DNA from: Rhodospirillales bacterium URHD0017
Lineage (GTDB): Bacteria > Pseudomonadota > Alphaproteobacteria > Reyranellales > Reyranellaceae
NCBI GenBank assembly: GCA_900110395.1
Contig: FODP01000007.1
Span: 1-64,000, forward strand
Direction of reading: 5' to 3'
Length of the DNA: 64,000 nucleotides
Each line of letters starts with the position of its first letter. Within the stretch, counting starts at the first letter, position 1. A model generated the notes under the pieces. That model was not told the DNA's origin, did not search any database, and worked only from the letters and a program-made list of their open reading frames with translations. Positions 26,858-35,885 of the stretch are shown one piece after another. Made by a program: the position numbers and the translations under genes.

Positions 26858-28552
26858 CTAGTAGCCCATCTTCTTCTTCAACTCCTGATCCACCCAGATA
26901 CGCGCGTAAATCGGGCCAGGCCGCACCGCGCCGGCGCGCAGCTCGCCCGCATAGTTCTTCACCCACGGCCACCATGCCGAATAGACGTACGGCGTCGGCA
27001 GCCAGATGTAGGGCGCCTTGTCGAGGATCTCGGTCGTCATCTCGCGCAGGAGCTTCTGACGCTTGGCCTCGTCGGGCTCGCGATAGACCACGTCCATCTT
27101 CTTGTCGTACTCGGGATCCGACCAGCCCGACGGGTTCCATTGCTGGCCTGTCGTGAAGCTCTTGCGGATGGTGGTCGTCGGGTTGGTGTGGCCGTTGTTC
27201 ATGAAGTAGGCCGGCGTCATGGTCCGCGAGGTCATCGCCGACAGGAAGGCGCCGTACTCCAGCGGCTGGATCTCGAGCTTCACGCCGACCTGCTCGAGGT
27301 AGCCCGCCACCAGCGGCAGCAGGTCCATGTGGTCGGGGCTGCACGAGCAGACCTGCACCTTGGTGGTGAAGCCCTTGGGGAACCCTGCTTCGGCCAGCAG
27401 CTTCTTGGCCTTGGCCGGGTCGTACTTGAACAGCTCCTGCACCGAGGCGGGCTGCGTCTCGAGCGGCTCGAAGTAGCCGACATAGTCGGGATGCTGCGGA
27501 TAGGCGAACAGCTCGGCGTTGCCGTTGTAGTACTCCTTGACGATCTCCTGCTTGTTGACCGCGTAGTTGAGAGCGCGGCGCACCCGGATGTCCTTGAACG
27601 GCCCGTCGACGTCGACGCGCATGGCCATGAAGGTGCCGGACTGGTTCAGCCAGCGGTTCCACTGCAATCGTGGCGCGCTCTTCTTCAGCGAGTCGACGTT
27701 CTGCCAACGGATCGCCTCCAGCATGTCGAGCTTGCCGGTGCGCAAGGCAGTGACGAAGGTCGCCTCGTCCTTGATAGTGCGGTAGGTGATCTTGTCGACG
27801 AACGGCAGCTTGTACTCGGTGTTGCCGATCTTCTCCTTGTCCCAGTAGTCCGGGTTCTTGACGTAGACGTTGGAATTGCCGGAGACGAACTCGCTCAGCA
27901 TGTACGGGCCGGTGCCGTTGACGTTCTTCCAGTTGCTGGCGCCGGCGTCGGCCACTTCCTTGGGGTGGATCGCCGAGTAATAGCCCCAGCCGAAGCGGTA
28001 ATCCCATTCGGCGAAGTAGTGCTTCATGTGGAAGACGACGGTGTGGCTGTCGGCGGCCTCCACCTTGTCGACGTGGTCGAAGTAGGCCAGCAGCTTCTTG
28101 GGGCTCTTCTCCAGCCGATTGTAGGTGAAGACGATGTCCTCGGCGGTGAGCTCGCGCTTCTTCATGACGCCGGGCTTCTCGGGGAACATCACGCCTTTGC
28201 GCACCTTCATCTCGACGCGCAGCGGGTCCTGCTTCCATTCCCACTTCTCGACCAGCTCGCCGCGGATGGCGTCGGTCGCGAGCCAGGCGTCGGGGATGAA
28301 GTTGAACGGCCCGCCCGCCTTCTTGCTCTTCGACAGATCGCCGGCGAACAGCTGCTCGTAGAACAGGCCGGTGTCGTGGTTGAGCTTCCAGTTGAAGTCG
28401 GCCGGATCCCACGACAGCGCCGACAAGGTGACATAGACCGTGCCGATCTCGAGCGCGCCGCCGTACTGCGGCTTCTCGCCGTTCTCGGCCGAGGCGGCAC
28501 CGGCCCCCAGCATCATCGCGCCGGCGAGCAGCGCTCCTTTCAGTGTCCTCAT
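26858..28552 (-). CDS. ABC transporter substrate-binding protein, family 5 (second tandem paralogue)
   Basis: A 564-residue protein with signal MRTLKGALLAGAMMLGAGAA and the same architecture and C-terminus (IWVDQELKKKMGY) as the 25123 gene. Both keep the unusual SCSPDH segment. The genes are 19 bp apart. Two binding proteins with one permease pair usually widen the range of ligands; differences lie mainly in the ligand-facing loops, but I cannot predict specificity. Confidence 0.94.
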   Translation of the reverse strand: MRTLKGALLAGAMMLGAGAASAENGEKPQYGGALEIGTVYVTLSALSWDPADFNWKLNHDTGLFYEQLFAGDLSKSKKAGGPFNFIPDAWLATDAIRGELVEKWEWKQDPLRVEMKVRKGVMFPEKPGVMKKRELTAEDIVFTYNRLEKSPKKLLAYFDHVDKVEAADSHTVVFHMKHYFAEWDYRFGWGYYSAIHPKEVADAGASNWKNVNGTGPYMLSEFVSGNSNVYVKNPDYWDKEKIGNTEYKLPFVDKITYRTIKDEATFVTALRTGKLDMLEAIRWQNVDSLKKSAPRLQWNRWLNQSGTFMAMRVDVDGPFKDIRVRRALNYAVNKQEIVKEYYNGNAELFAYPQHPDYVGYFEPLETQPASVQELFKYDPAKAKKLLAEAGFPKGFTTKVQVCSCSPDHMDLLPLVAGYLEQVGVKLEIQPLEYGAFLSAMTSRTMTPAYFMNNGHTNPTTTIRKSFTTGQQWNPSGWSDPEYDKKMDVVYREPDEAKRQKLLREMTTEILDKAPYIWLPTPYVYSAWWPWVKNYAGELRAGAVRPGPIYARIWVDQELKKKMGY

Positions 28553-28577
28553 GTTTCTTCCTCCCTTTTATTTTCTT

Positions 28578-29480
28578 TTATCGACTCCCTCTCATGCGCG
28601 GATCGAGCAGGTCACGCAGGGCATCGCCGAACACGTTGATGGCGTAGACCACGATGGTGATGCAGAGGCCGGGTGCCAGCGCGAGCCACGGCGCGAGATA
28701 CATGAAGGAGCGGCCCGAGCCGGACAGCATGCCGCCCCAGGTCGGCGCCGGTGGCGGCACGCCGAGGCCCAAGAACGCCAGGCCCGATTCGGCCAGGATC
28801 ACCGCGCCGACGCGGGTGGTGAACAGCACGATCACCGGCGCCATGACGTTGGGCAGGATGTGCTTCCAGAGGATTCGCGGCATCGTCGCGCCGGTCGATT
28901 GCGCGGCGTGGACATAGGCGTTCTCGCGCACCGACAGCACGGCACCCCTGATGATGCGACTGCCGCCGATGCCATAGAGCAGACCCAGAAGCACGATCAC
29001 CGGTCCCATGCCCGGGCCGACCACCGACACCACGACGATCAGGATGATCAGGTCGGGGAAGCTCATCCAGGCATCGACGAAGCGCTGCATGATCATGTCG
29101 AACTTGCCGCCGAGGTAGCCCGAGACGATGCCGATCAGAACCGACACCACGGTCGCGAGCGTCGCTGCCGAGAGTCCGATGATCACCGAGAGCTGCGCGC
29201 CGTAGAGGCAGCGCGAGAGCATGTCGCGACCGAGATTGTCGGTGCCCAGCCAGAACTGGGCGCTGGGCGGCTTCAGCCGGTTGATCGGGCTGATCTGGTT
29301 GTAGCCGTAGGGGGCCAGGACGTCGGCGAAGATGCCACAGAACAGGAAGAAGACGCAGATCACGAAGCCGAAGGCGCCGAGCGGCTTGTCGCGGAACAGG
29401 CGGCCGATGAAGGAGAGCGTGCCGCTGCCGGGCAGCCGGCGGCGGCGTAGCGGGCGGACGGTTTCGGCGACGGCGACCAT
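28578..29480 (-). CDS. Oligopeptide ABC transporter permease (DppC/OppC type)
   Basis: A 300-residue inner-membrane permease. An N-terminal cytoplasmic part (RPLRRRRLPG) is followed by a first helix at about 37-57, the OppC_N region HLGTDNLGRDMLSR-like segment (here WLGTDNLGRDMLSRCLYGAQ), and five more helices. The EAA loop that contacts the ATPases lies near AAQSTGATMPRILWKHILPN. Its ATG overlaps the dppB-like stop as TGATG. Confidence 0.95.
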   Translation of the reverse strand: MVAVAETVRPLRRRRLPGSGTLSFIGRLFRDKPLGAFGFVICVFFLFCGIFADVLAPYGYNQISPINRLKPPSAQFWLGTDNLGRDMLSRCLYGAQLSVIIGLSAATLATVVSVLIGIVSGYLGGKFDMIMQRFVDAWMSFPDLIILIVVVSVVGPGMGPVIVLLGLLYGIGGSRIIRGAVLSVRENAYVHAAQSTGATMPRILWKHILPNVMAPVIVLFTTRVGAVILAESGLAFLGLGVPPPAPTWGGMLSGSGRSFMYLAPWLALAPGLCITIVVYAINVFGDALRDLLDPRMRGSR

Positions 29481-30436
29481 CAGCGGTACCTCACCTTGGG
29501 ATCGAGCAGCCCGTAGCTGAGGTCGACCAGAAGGTTGATCAGCACCACGGCGACGCCGACGACCAGAAACACGCCGGTGATGATGGGATAGTCGCGCTGG
29601 CTCACCGCCTCGAGCAGCAGCAGGCCCATGCCGGGAATGACGAAGATCTGCTCCAGGATGACCGTGCCGCCGACCAGCACCGGCGCCTGCAGGCCGACCA
29701 GGGTCACCACCGGGATCAGCGCGTTGCGCAGCGCATGGCGGATGATGGTGGTGCGCGTCGCCAGCCCCTTGGCGAGCGCGGTGCGGATGTAATCCTGGCG
29801 CATCACCTCCAGCATCATGGTGCGGGTGAGGCGCATGACGACGGCCGAGAAGGCCTTGCCCAGGATCAGCGCCGGGATCGCCATCTGCGCCAGGTTTCGC
29901 AGCGGATCCTGGGTGAAGGCGATGTACTTCACCTCGGGCGACCAGCCCCACCAGATCGAGGGGAACACCATCACCAGGGTGCCGACCCAGAAGCCGGGCA
30001 GCGCCAGGGCGAGGATGGCGAAGGAGCGCGTGACGTAGTCGCCCACCGTGTCCTGGCGCACGGCGGAGTAGACGCCGATCGGGATGCCGACGATCAGCGC
30101 CACGAACAGCGCCATCAGGCCGAGCTCGAAGGTGATGGGCAGGCGATGCAGGATCTCCTCCATCACCGGCGTGTTCTGCCACAGCGACTTGCCGAGGCTG
30201 CCCTCGAACAGAATGGCGCCGAGCCAGCGGAAGTATTGCGAGACCATCGGCTTGTCGAGGCCGAGCGCCGCCTCGAGCTGGACGCGGCTCTTTTTGTCGG
30301 CGCCGATGTCGTTCGACGAGAGCATGAGGTCGATGATGTCGCCTGGGATCAGCCGCACGGTGATGAACACGATCAGGCTGGCGAAGATCAGGGTCGGGAT
30401 CAGTGCCAGCAGCCGGCGGATGATGTAGGCCTGCAT
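29480..30436 (-). CDS. Oligopeptide ABC transporter permease (DppB/OppB type)
   Basis: A 318-residue permease that starts MQAYIIRRLLALIPTL, the conserved first helix of DppB proteins, with VFITVRLIPGD after it. The EAA loop is in the region TALAKGLATRTTIIRHALRN. The ATG at 30436 lies one base beyond the regulator's stop codon, so regulator and transporter share a transcript and probably translation. Confidence 0.95.
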   Translation of the reverse strand: MQAYIIRRLLALIPTLIFASLIVFITVRLIPGDIIDLMLSSNDIGADKKSRVQLEAALGLDKPMVSQYFRWLGAILFEGSLGKSLWQNTPVMEEILHRLPITFELGLMALFVALIVGIPIGVYSAVRQDTVGDYVTRSFAILALALPGFWVGTLVMVFPSIWWGWSPEVKYIAFTQDPLRNLAQMAIPALILGKAFSAVVMRLTRTMMLEVMRQDYIRTALAKGLATRTTIIRHALRNALIPVVTLVGLQAPVLVGGTVILEQIFVIPGMGLLLLEAVSQRDYPIITGVFLVVGVAVVLINLLVDLSYGLLDPKVRYR

Positions 30437-30437
30437 G

Positions 30438-31214
30438 TCAGTCGGCCTCCGCAACTACGAGCTCGGGCCGCAGCGCCGCCATGGCCGCGATCATGTGATC
30501 GCGCGAGGCTTCGAGCAGCAGCCGGGCGGTGCGCTCCGCCTGGGCGGCGTCGCCCGCTCCGATCGCGGCCAGAAGGTCGCTCCAGAACCGCGCCGACTGC
30601 TGGCGGCGCGGGCGGGTCGTGAGGTCGAGCGGCGGGTCGCTCCAGGCCATGCGCCACAAGGCCCGGCTGGTGATCTCCTCCAGCATGCGCAGCAGCGGCC
30701 GGTTGCCGCTGAAGCGGGCAATCAGGTGCTGGGCGTCGCCGGCGATCACGGCATGCTCGCGCGGGCTGATGTCCATCGTCTCGGCGGAGTGGCAGAGCCG
30801 CGCGACCTGTTCGGCGAGCTGGCTTGTAAGTTCCGACGAGCGCCGCTCGGTAGCCTGTCGCGCCGCCAGGCCAAACAGCACGGCGCGCACGCTGAACAGC
30901 GAGGCGAGGTCGGCCGGATCGAAGGCGCGCACGCGCGCCCCGTGGCGCGGGACGATCTCGACGAAGCCGCGCCGCTCGAGGATGCGGAATGCCTCGCGCA
31001 CGGGGCCCCGGCTGACCGAATAGGCCTCGGCGAGCTCCTCTTCCTTGAGGCGGCTGCCCGGCCGATAGTCGCCGTTCATGATGCGATGGCCGAGATGGTC
31101 GGCGATCTGCTGCGGCAAGGTCAGCGCGCAGATCGGTGGTCCGGCCGGTTGCTCGGTCGCCGCGCCAACCCCAGCGCCAATGCGGCGCTCAGCGGGCACA
31201 CTTGTCCCGTCCAC
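30438..31214 (-). CDS. GntR family transcriptional regulator, FCD (FadR-type) subgroup
   Basis: A 258-residue repressor-type regulator. The winged helix lies at about residues 33-98 (IADHLGHRIMNGDYRPGSRL, then SVSRGPVREAFRILERRGFV). It is followed by an all-helical FCD ligand domain with REHAVIAGDAQHLIARF carrying candidate metal-binding residues. The start is GTG at 31214, with a near-perfect GGGAGGAA. As the first gene of the importer operon it most likely autoregulates and responds to the imported acid (inference). Confidence 0.92.
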   Translation of the reverse strand: MDGTSVPAERRIGAGVGAATEQPAGPPICALTLPQQIADHLGHRIMNGDYRPGSRLKEEELAEAYSVSRGPVREAFRILERRGFVEIVPRHGARVRAFDPADLASLFSVRAVLFGLAARQATERRSSELTSQLAEQVARLCHSAETMDISPREHAVIAGDAQHLIARFSGNRPLLRMLEEITSRALWRMAWSDPPLDLTTRPRRQQSARFWSDLLAAIGAGDAAQAERTARLLLEASRDHMIAAMAALRPELVVAEAD

Positions 31215-31261
31215 TATTTCCTCCCGCAGTGCGCTCTTGGTGGCGCGCCGTCGTTGTGGGC

Positions 31262-31290
31262 ATTTGCGAACGCCCCCGGAAAACTGTCAA
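31262..31290 (-). promoter_or_regulatory. Candidate promoter of the GntR-importer operon
   Basis: Read on the minus strand, TTGACA (31285-31290) is followed after 17 bases by GCAAAT (31262-31267). That is a good -35 box with a poor -10 box. TTGTTTTTTGTTGACA around it could host a GntR-type operator. It overlaps the end of the acyl-CoA ligase gene, which would make the second importer an independent unit. Confidence 0.35.
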
Positions 31291-33092
31291 CAAAAAACAA
31301 TGACGTCGAGGTCGGCGGGCTCGGCGTAGAGCCGGGCCACATCGGCCGCGCGCCGCTCGATCACGCGCCGCGGGTTCAGGGAGCGCTTGTCGGTGACCTC
31401 GCCGCCTTCGACCGACGGCGGCTCGTCGAGCACCAGCAGCCGCAGCACCCGGTTGCTGGAGCCACCCGGTCGGGCGTTGAAGGCGGCGAGCAGCCGCGAC
31501 AGCGCGGGCTTCCATGCGGCGTCGGTGCAGGCGGTGGCGTCGAGCCAGATCAGGGCGCCGAGGTACGGCCGATCCGGTGCGGCGATCACCAGGTCGCGCA
31601 CATAGGGCTGCAACGCGTCGATCAACTGCGCGCGCAAGGTGGTGGCGCGCACCCACGTGCCCGACGCGAGCTTGAACTCCTCGGAGAGGCGGCCGGCGAA
31701 GGCGATGCCGGCCATGGGCTCGCTCTCGTCGACCCAGCGCGCGGCGTCGCCGGTCTTGAAGAAGCCCTCCTCGTCGAACGCGGCTGCCGTCGAAGCGGGA
31801 TCGTTGTAGTAGCCCGCCATCACGTGCGGGCCTTTTACGCGCAGCTCGTAGCGCCCCTCATCGCCATCTGGCGCAGGCACCAGTTTGGCGAACGCGCTGG
31901 GCGGCGGCAGGCCGAGAAGGCCGGAGCGGTCGACGTTCCAGTAGACCATCAGGCCGACGCTGGTCGTTTCGGTCATGCCCCAGCCGCAGGCGAAGGGCAG
32001 GCGCTCGCCGAGCTGCGCGGCGGCCAGGCTCTGCAGTCGGTTGAAACTCTCCTGCGGCAGCAGCGCGCCGCCGTAGCCGAGGCCGCGCAGGTTCTTGAAG
32101 AATTTCTGGCGCAGGTCTTCGTCCTTCTCCAGCGCCTCGAGCAGCAGGGGATAGGCGGCGGGGACGGTGGCGAAGCCCGAGGGCGAGAGCTCGCGCAGGT
32201 TCTCCAGGGTCTCCTGGAAGCGGCCCGGCAGGGGGCGGCCGCCGTCTATATATAAGGAGCCGGCCGAGCGGACGGTGCCGTTCAGGTTGGAGTTGCCGCC
32301 CCAGGTGTGATGCCAGGGCAGCCAGTCGAGCGACACGCCGATGCGGTTCGGGTCGAGTGGCTCGCCCAGCGAGCGGTTCATCTCGGCGGCCGATGCGAGA
32401 TTGCCGTGGGTGTTGAGCACGCCCTTGGGCAGGCCGGTCGACCCTGATGTGAACAGGATCTTGGCCGGCGTGTCGGCCGTGATGCGCAGGCGGCGCTCGG
32501 ACACCGAGGCATCGATCGAGCAGCTGGCCAGCGCGCCGAAGGCGAGGCCGCGCTTGCCGTCGACGGTGACCACGCTGGCTTTGGTGCGGTCGAGGGCGGG
32601 GGCGTAACGCGAGGAGTCCTGCGCGAAGACCAGGCCGGGATCGATGATCGACAGCGTGTGGTCGAGGCGGGTGAAGTCGCCGGACAGCGAGTAGTTGGGC
32701 GAGATCGGCGCGACCAGAGCGCCGGCGCGCAGCGCGCCGAACACCAGCAGTGCGTTCTCGAGGCTGTTGTCGGACAGGATGGCGATGGGCTTGCCGCCCT
32801 GCCCCAAATCAGAGGGGCCAAAGCCCTTCGCGATCAGCCACGAGGCGATGGCACCGGTGCGTGCCCAGGCCTCGGCGTAGGTCAGACGCTGCCAGGCACG
32901 GTCAGGGCCGCGGCGCTCGGCCAGGAAGGTGACGGCAGGCCGGCGCTCGGCGGCGCGCTGGAGAAGGTCGATGACCAGCGGGAGGTCGGCGGGAAGCGAC
33001 CGGCCAGCGGAGAGGATGAGCGTGCCGTCGGCGCGCCGCTCGACCTCGACCGTTGGCTTGGGCCGATTGAGGGTACGCATGGGGGCCGGCAT
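31287..33092 (-). CDS. AMP-binding acyl-CoA ligase, feruloyl-CoA synthetase-like
   Basis: A 601-residue adenylate-forming enzyme. The AMP-binding P-loop is ILFTSGSTGLPKGVLNTHGN, the A5 motif GWGMTETTSVG, and the A8 hinge GDAARW with FAGRLSEEFKL. The C-terminal VTDKRSLNPRRV contains the catalytic Lys and resembles feruloyl-CoA synthetases. The start at 33092 lies two bases after the ATPase stop, so ligase and importer are coupled. This suggests the imported compound or its side chain is activated to a CoA thioester. No hydratase/lyase or aldehyde dehydrogenase of a ferulate pathway is in the window. Confidence 0.88.
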   Translation of the reverse strand: MPAPMRTLNRPKPTVEVERRADGTLILSAGRSLPADLPLVIDLLQRAAERRPAVTFLAERRGPDRAWQRLTYAEAWARTGAIASWLIAKGFGPSDLGQGGKPIAILSDNSLENALLVFGALRAGALVAPISPNYSLSGDFTRLDHTLSIIDPGLVFAQDSSRYAPALDRTKASVVTVDGKRGLAFGALASCSIDASVSERRLRITADTPAKILFTSGSTGLPKGVLNTHGNLASAAEMNRSLGEPLDPNRIGVSLDWLPWHHTWGGNSNLNGTVRSAGSLYIDGGRPLPGRFQETLENLRELSPSGFATVPAAYPLLLEALEKDEDLRQKFFKNLRGLGYGGALLPQESFNRLQSLAAAQLGERLPFACGWGMTETTSVGLMVYWNVDRSGLLGLPPPSAFAKLVPAPDGDEGRYELRVKGPHVMAGYYNDPASTAAAFDEEGFFKTGDAARWVDESEPMAGIAFAGRLSEEFKLASGTWVRATTLRAQLIDALQPYVRDLVIAAPDRPYLGALIWLDATACTDAAWKPALSRLLAAFNARPGGSSNRVLRLLVLDEPPSVEGGEVTDKRSLNPRRVIERRAADVARLYAEPADLDVIVFC

Positions 33093-33094
33093 GG

Positions 33095-34051
33095 TCAGCG
33101 GGCGCTGAGCGGATGATGACAGGCGGCGAACTGGCCGTCGGCGATCTCCTCGAGAGGCGGCACCACCTCGGCGCACACGGCATCGGCGCGCGGGCAGCGG
33201 GTGCGAAAGCGGCAGCCGGACGGTGGATCGATCGGCGACGGGGGCTCGCCGATCGGGACGTTGGCAGCGGGCTTCACCGACGGGTCGGGCACGGGGATCG
33301 CCTCGAGCAGCAGCGCCGTGTAGGGGTGCGCGGGCTGCGCGAACAGCTTCTCGGTCGGGCCGACCTCACAGAGCTTGCCGAGATACATGACGGCGATGCG
33401 GTCGCTCACCGCCTTCACCACGGCGAGGTCGTGGGCGATGAACAGCAAGGTGAGGCCGTAGCGCCGCTTCATGTCCTCCAGGAGGTTCAGGATCTGGGCG
33501 CGGATCGAGACGTCGAGGGCAGACACCGGCTCGTCGCAGATCACCAGTTCCGGCTCGAGAATCAGCGCGCGGGCGATGCAGATGCGCTGGCACTGGCCGC
33601 CGGAGAACTCGTGCGGCAGGCGGCCGGTGACCAGGTCGGCATCGAGGCCGACGGCCGTCAGGACCTCGCGCACACGGCGGTCGCGCTCGGCCTTGTCGGT
33701 GATGCCGGTGATGATCAGCGGCTCGGCGACGATATCGCCGATGCAACGGCGGGGATTGAGCGAGGCGATCGGGTCCTGGAAGATCAACTGCAGGCGGCGG
33801 CGCATCAGGCGCATCTTCTCGGCGTCGAGGCCGGTGAGCTCGGTGCCGTCGAACACCACCTTGCCGGCGGTCGGTCGGCGCAGCTGCAGGACGGCGCGGC
33901 CCAACGTCGACTTGCCACAGCCCGACTCGCCCACCAGGCCCAGGGTCTCGCCTTTGCCGACCTCCAGACTGACGTCGGCCACCGCCGACAGCGTCTTGCC
34001 GCCGATGGCGTATTCGACGACCAGGTTCCTGACCGAGAGCAGCGCGCTCAT
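33095..34051 (-). CDS. Oligopeptide/dipeptide ABC transporter ATPase (DppF type)
   Basis: A 318-residue ATPase. Walker [11 protein letters not shown]-loop FQDPIASLNPR, Walker [13 protein letters not shown] and switch FIAHDLAVV are standard. The signature motif reads SGGQCQRICIARAL, with Cys where the family nearly always has Arg. Its start overlaps the previous gene by four bases (ATGA). Confidence 0.95.
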   Translation of the reverse strand: MSALLSVRNLVVEYAIGGKTLSAVADVSLEVGKGETLGLVGESGCGKSTLGRAVLQLRRPTAGKVVFDGTELTGLDAEKMRLMRRRLQLIFQDPIASLNPRRCIGDIVAEPLIITGITDKAERDRRVREVLTAVGLDADLVTGRLPHEFSGGQCQRICIARALILEPELVICDEPVSALDVSIRAQILNLLEDMKRRYGLTLLFIAHDLAVVKAVSDRIAVMYLGKLCEVGPTEKLFAQPAHPYTALLLEAIPVPDPSVKPAANVPIGEPPSPIDPPSGCRFRTRCPRADAVCAEVVPPLEEIADGQFAACHHPLSAR

Positions 34052-35016
34052 AGCGGATGCCAGCAGGCGAAGAGGCCGCCCAATCGCTCGGGATCGGCAA
34101 GCGGCGGCTTGGCAGCGCGGCAGCGCTCGTCGGCGTAGCGGCAGCGCGGCTCGAACGAGCAGCCCTTCAGCGGCCGCGTCTGGTCGGGCGGACGGCCGGC
34201 GATCGCGGGCAAGGGCGTGTGCGGGGGAGAATCGAGCTTGGGGATCGCGGCCAGCAATGCCTCGGTGTAGGGCATGCGCATGCGGGTGAAGAGCCTGGGC
34301 GTCGGCGCGCGCTCGACGACGCGGCCGGCATACATCACCGCGACCTCGTCGGTGCGGCCGGCGACGACGCCGAGATCGTGGGTGATCAGGATCAGCGCCA
34401 TGTGGCGGCGCTGCTGCTCGCGCGCCAGCAGGTCGAGGATCTGCGCCTGCACGGTGACGTCGAGCGCCGTCGTCGGCTCGTCGGCGATCAGGAGTTTTGG
34501 CTCGCAGGAGAGCGCGATGGCGATCGCCACGCGCTGGCGCATGCCGCCGCTCAGCTGGTGCGGGTACTGGCGCAGCCGCTGCTCGGGCGCGGGGATGCCG
34601 ACGGCGGCCAGAAGCTCGACGCCGCGGCGGGTGGCAGCAGCGGTGTCCATGCCGAGATGAGCCTGCAGGGTCTCGACGATCTGCGTGCCGATGGTGAGCA
34701 CCGGGTTGAGCGAGGTCATCGGGTCCTGGAAGACGACGGCGAGCTCGGGGCCGCGCAGGCGGCGCAATTCCTCGGCCGGCAATGTCACCAGGTCGCGGCC
34801 GGCGAACAGGATGCGGCCGCCGAGCTTTGCGCGCTTGGGCAGGAGCTGCAGCACGGCGCGCGACAGCATGGTCTTGCCACAGCCCGACTCGCCCACGATG
34901 CCCAAGGTGCTGCCGGGCGCCAGGGTGAGGTCGACGCCGTCGACCGCGCGCAGGGGCCCGCGCGGAGTCGGCAGGTCGACGGTGATGCCCTCGACCGACA
35001 GCAACGGTGCACTCAT
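34048..35016 (-). CDS. Oligopeptide/dipeptide ABC transporter ATPase (DppD type)
   Basis: A 322-residue ATPase starting [15 protein letters not shown]. Walker [11 protein letters not shown]-loop [11 protein letters not shown], signature [14 protein letters not shown], Walker [13 protein letters not shown] and ITHDLGVV are intact. The C-terminus has the [14 protein letters not shown] cluster. Both ends overlap neighbouring genes by four bases, so the importer is tightly coupled. Confidence 0.95.
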   Translation of the reverse strand: MSAPLLSVEGITVDLPTPRGPLRAVDGVDLTLAPGSTLGIVGESGCGKTMLSRAVLQLLPKRAKLGGRILFAGRDLVTLPAEELRRLRGPELAVVFQDPMTSLNPVLTIGTQIVETLQAHLGMDTAAATRRGVELLAAVGIPAPEQRLRQYPHQLSGGMRQRVAIAIALSCEPKLLIADEPTTALDVTVQAQILDLLAREQQRRHMALILITHDLGVVAGRTDEVAVMYAGRVVERAPTPRLFTRMRMPYTEALLAAIPKLDSPPHTPLPAIAGRPPDQTRPLKGCSFEPRCRYADERCRAAKPPLADPERLGGLFACWHPL

Positions 35017-35885
35017 AGAGCGCCGGGGCGAGGATCGGTCAGCGCGCGCAAGGTGTCGCCGATGACGTTGAAGGCGAGCACGGTGAGGAACATGAAGCCG
35101 GCCGGCAGGAAGGCGAGCCAGGGCGCGATGTCGAGGTTCTCGCGGCCTTCGCCGATCATGCTGCCCCAGCTCGCGGTCGGCGGCGGCACGCCGAGGCCCA
35201 GGAAGGAAAGCGCGCCCTCGACGACGATGGTGACGGCGACGGCCAGCAGGAAGAAGGCGAGCAGCGGCAGCGCGACGTTGGGCAGCAATTCGCGGATCAG
35301 GATGCGGGAGTGCGTGGCGCCGAGCGCGCGGGCCGCCGTCACGAACTCGCGCTCGCTCAAGGTCAAGGTGACGGCGCGGGCGACGCGGGTGAAGGCGGGA
35401 ATGCCCAGAACGCCGATCACGATGGTGATGTTGGCGACCGACTGGCCCATGAAGGCGGTCACCGCCAGCACGAAGACCAGCGGCGGAAACGCCAGCAGCA
35501 CATCGACGCCGCCGACGGCAAAGGTCTCCAGCCGGCCGCGGAAGTAGCCCGCCACCATGCCGAGGCAGCCGCCGATGATGACGCCGATCACCGGCGCCAG
35601 AAGCCCGACCAGGAGCGACACGCGACCGCCGTAGATCAGGCGCGAGAGCTCGTCGCGGCCGAGATGGTCGGTGCCGAGGATGTGGCCGGGGCTGAACAGC
35701 GGGGCCCGCTTGGCCAGAAGGTCCATGTCGGTGGGGCTCTGGATCGGCAGCCACCCGGCGAAGATGGCGGCGAGGCCGATCACGGCGATCCAGGCGACGG
35801 AGCCGATGAACAGGACGCCGACGCGGCGCTGGCGGCCCACCGGTGCGGCGGTGGCGACGTCACCTTCGAGCTCAAGCACGGCCAT
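35013..35885 (-). CDS. Oligopeptide ABC transporter permease (DppC type)
   Basis: A 290-residue permease with an N-terminal helix (about 23-45), ILGTDHLGRDELSRLIYGGR, and five further helices. AARALGATHSRILIRELLPN is the ATPase-contacting EAA loop, and GALSFLGLGVPPPTASWG the conserved late segment. It overlaps the upstream permease gene by 14 bases. Confidence 0.95.
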   Translation of the reverse strand: MAVLELEGDVATAAPVGRQRRVGVLFIGSVAWIAVIGLAAIFAGWLPIQSPTDMDLLAKRAPLFSPGHILGTDHLGRDELSRLIYGGRVSLLVGLLAPVIGVIIGGCLGMVAGYFRGRLETFAVGGVDVLLAFPPLVFVLAVTAFMGQSVANITIVIGVLGIPAFTRVARAVTLTLSEREFVTAARALGATHSRILIRELLPNVALPLLAFFLLAVAVTIVVEGALSFLGLGVPPPTASWGSMIGEGRENLDIAPWLAFLPAGFMFLTVLAFNVIGDTLRALTDPRPGAL

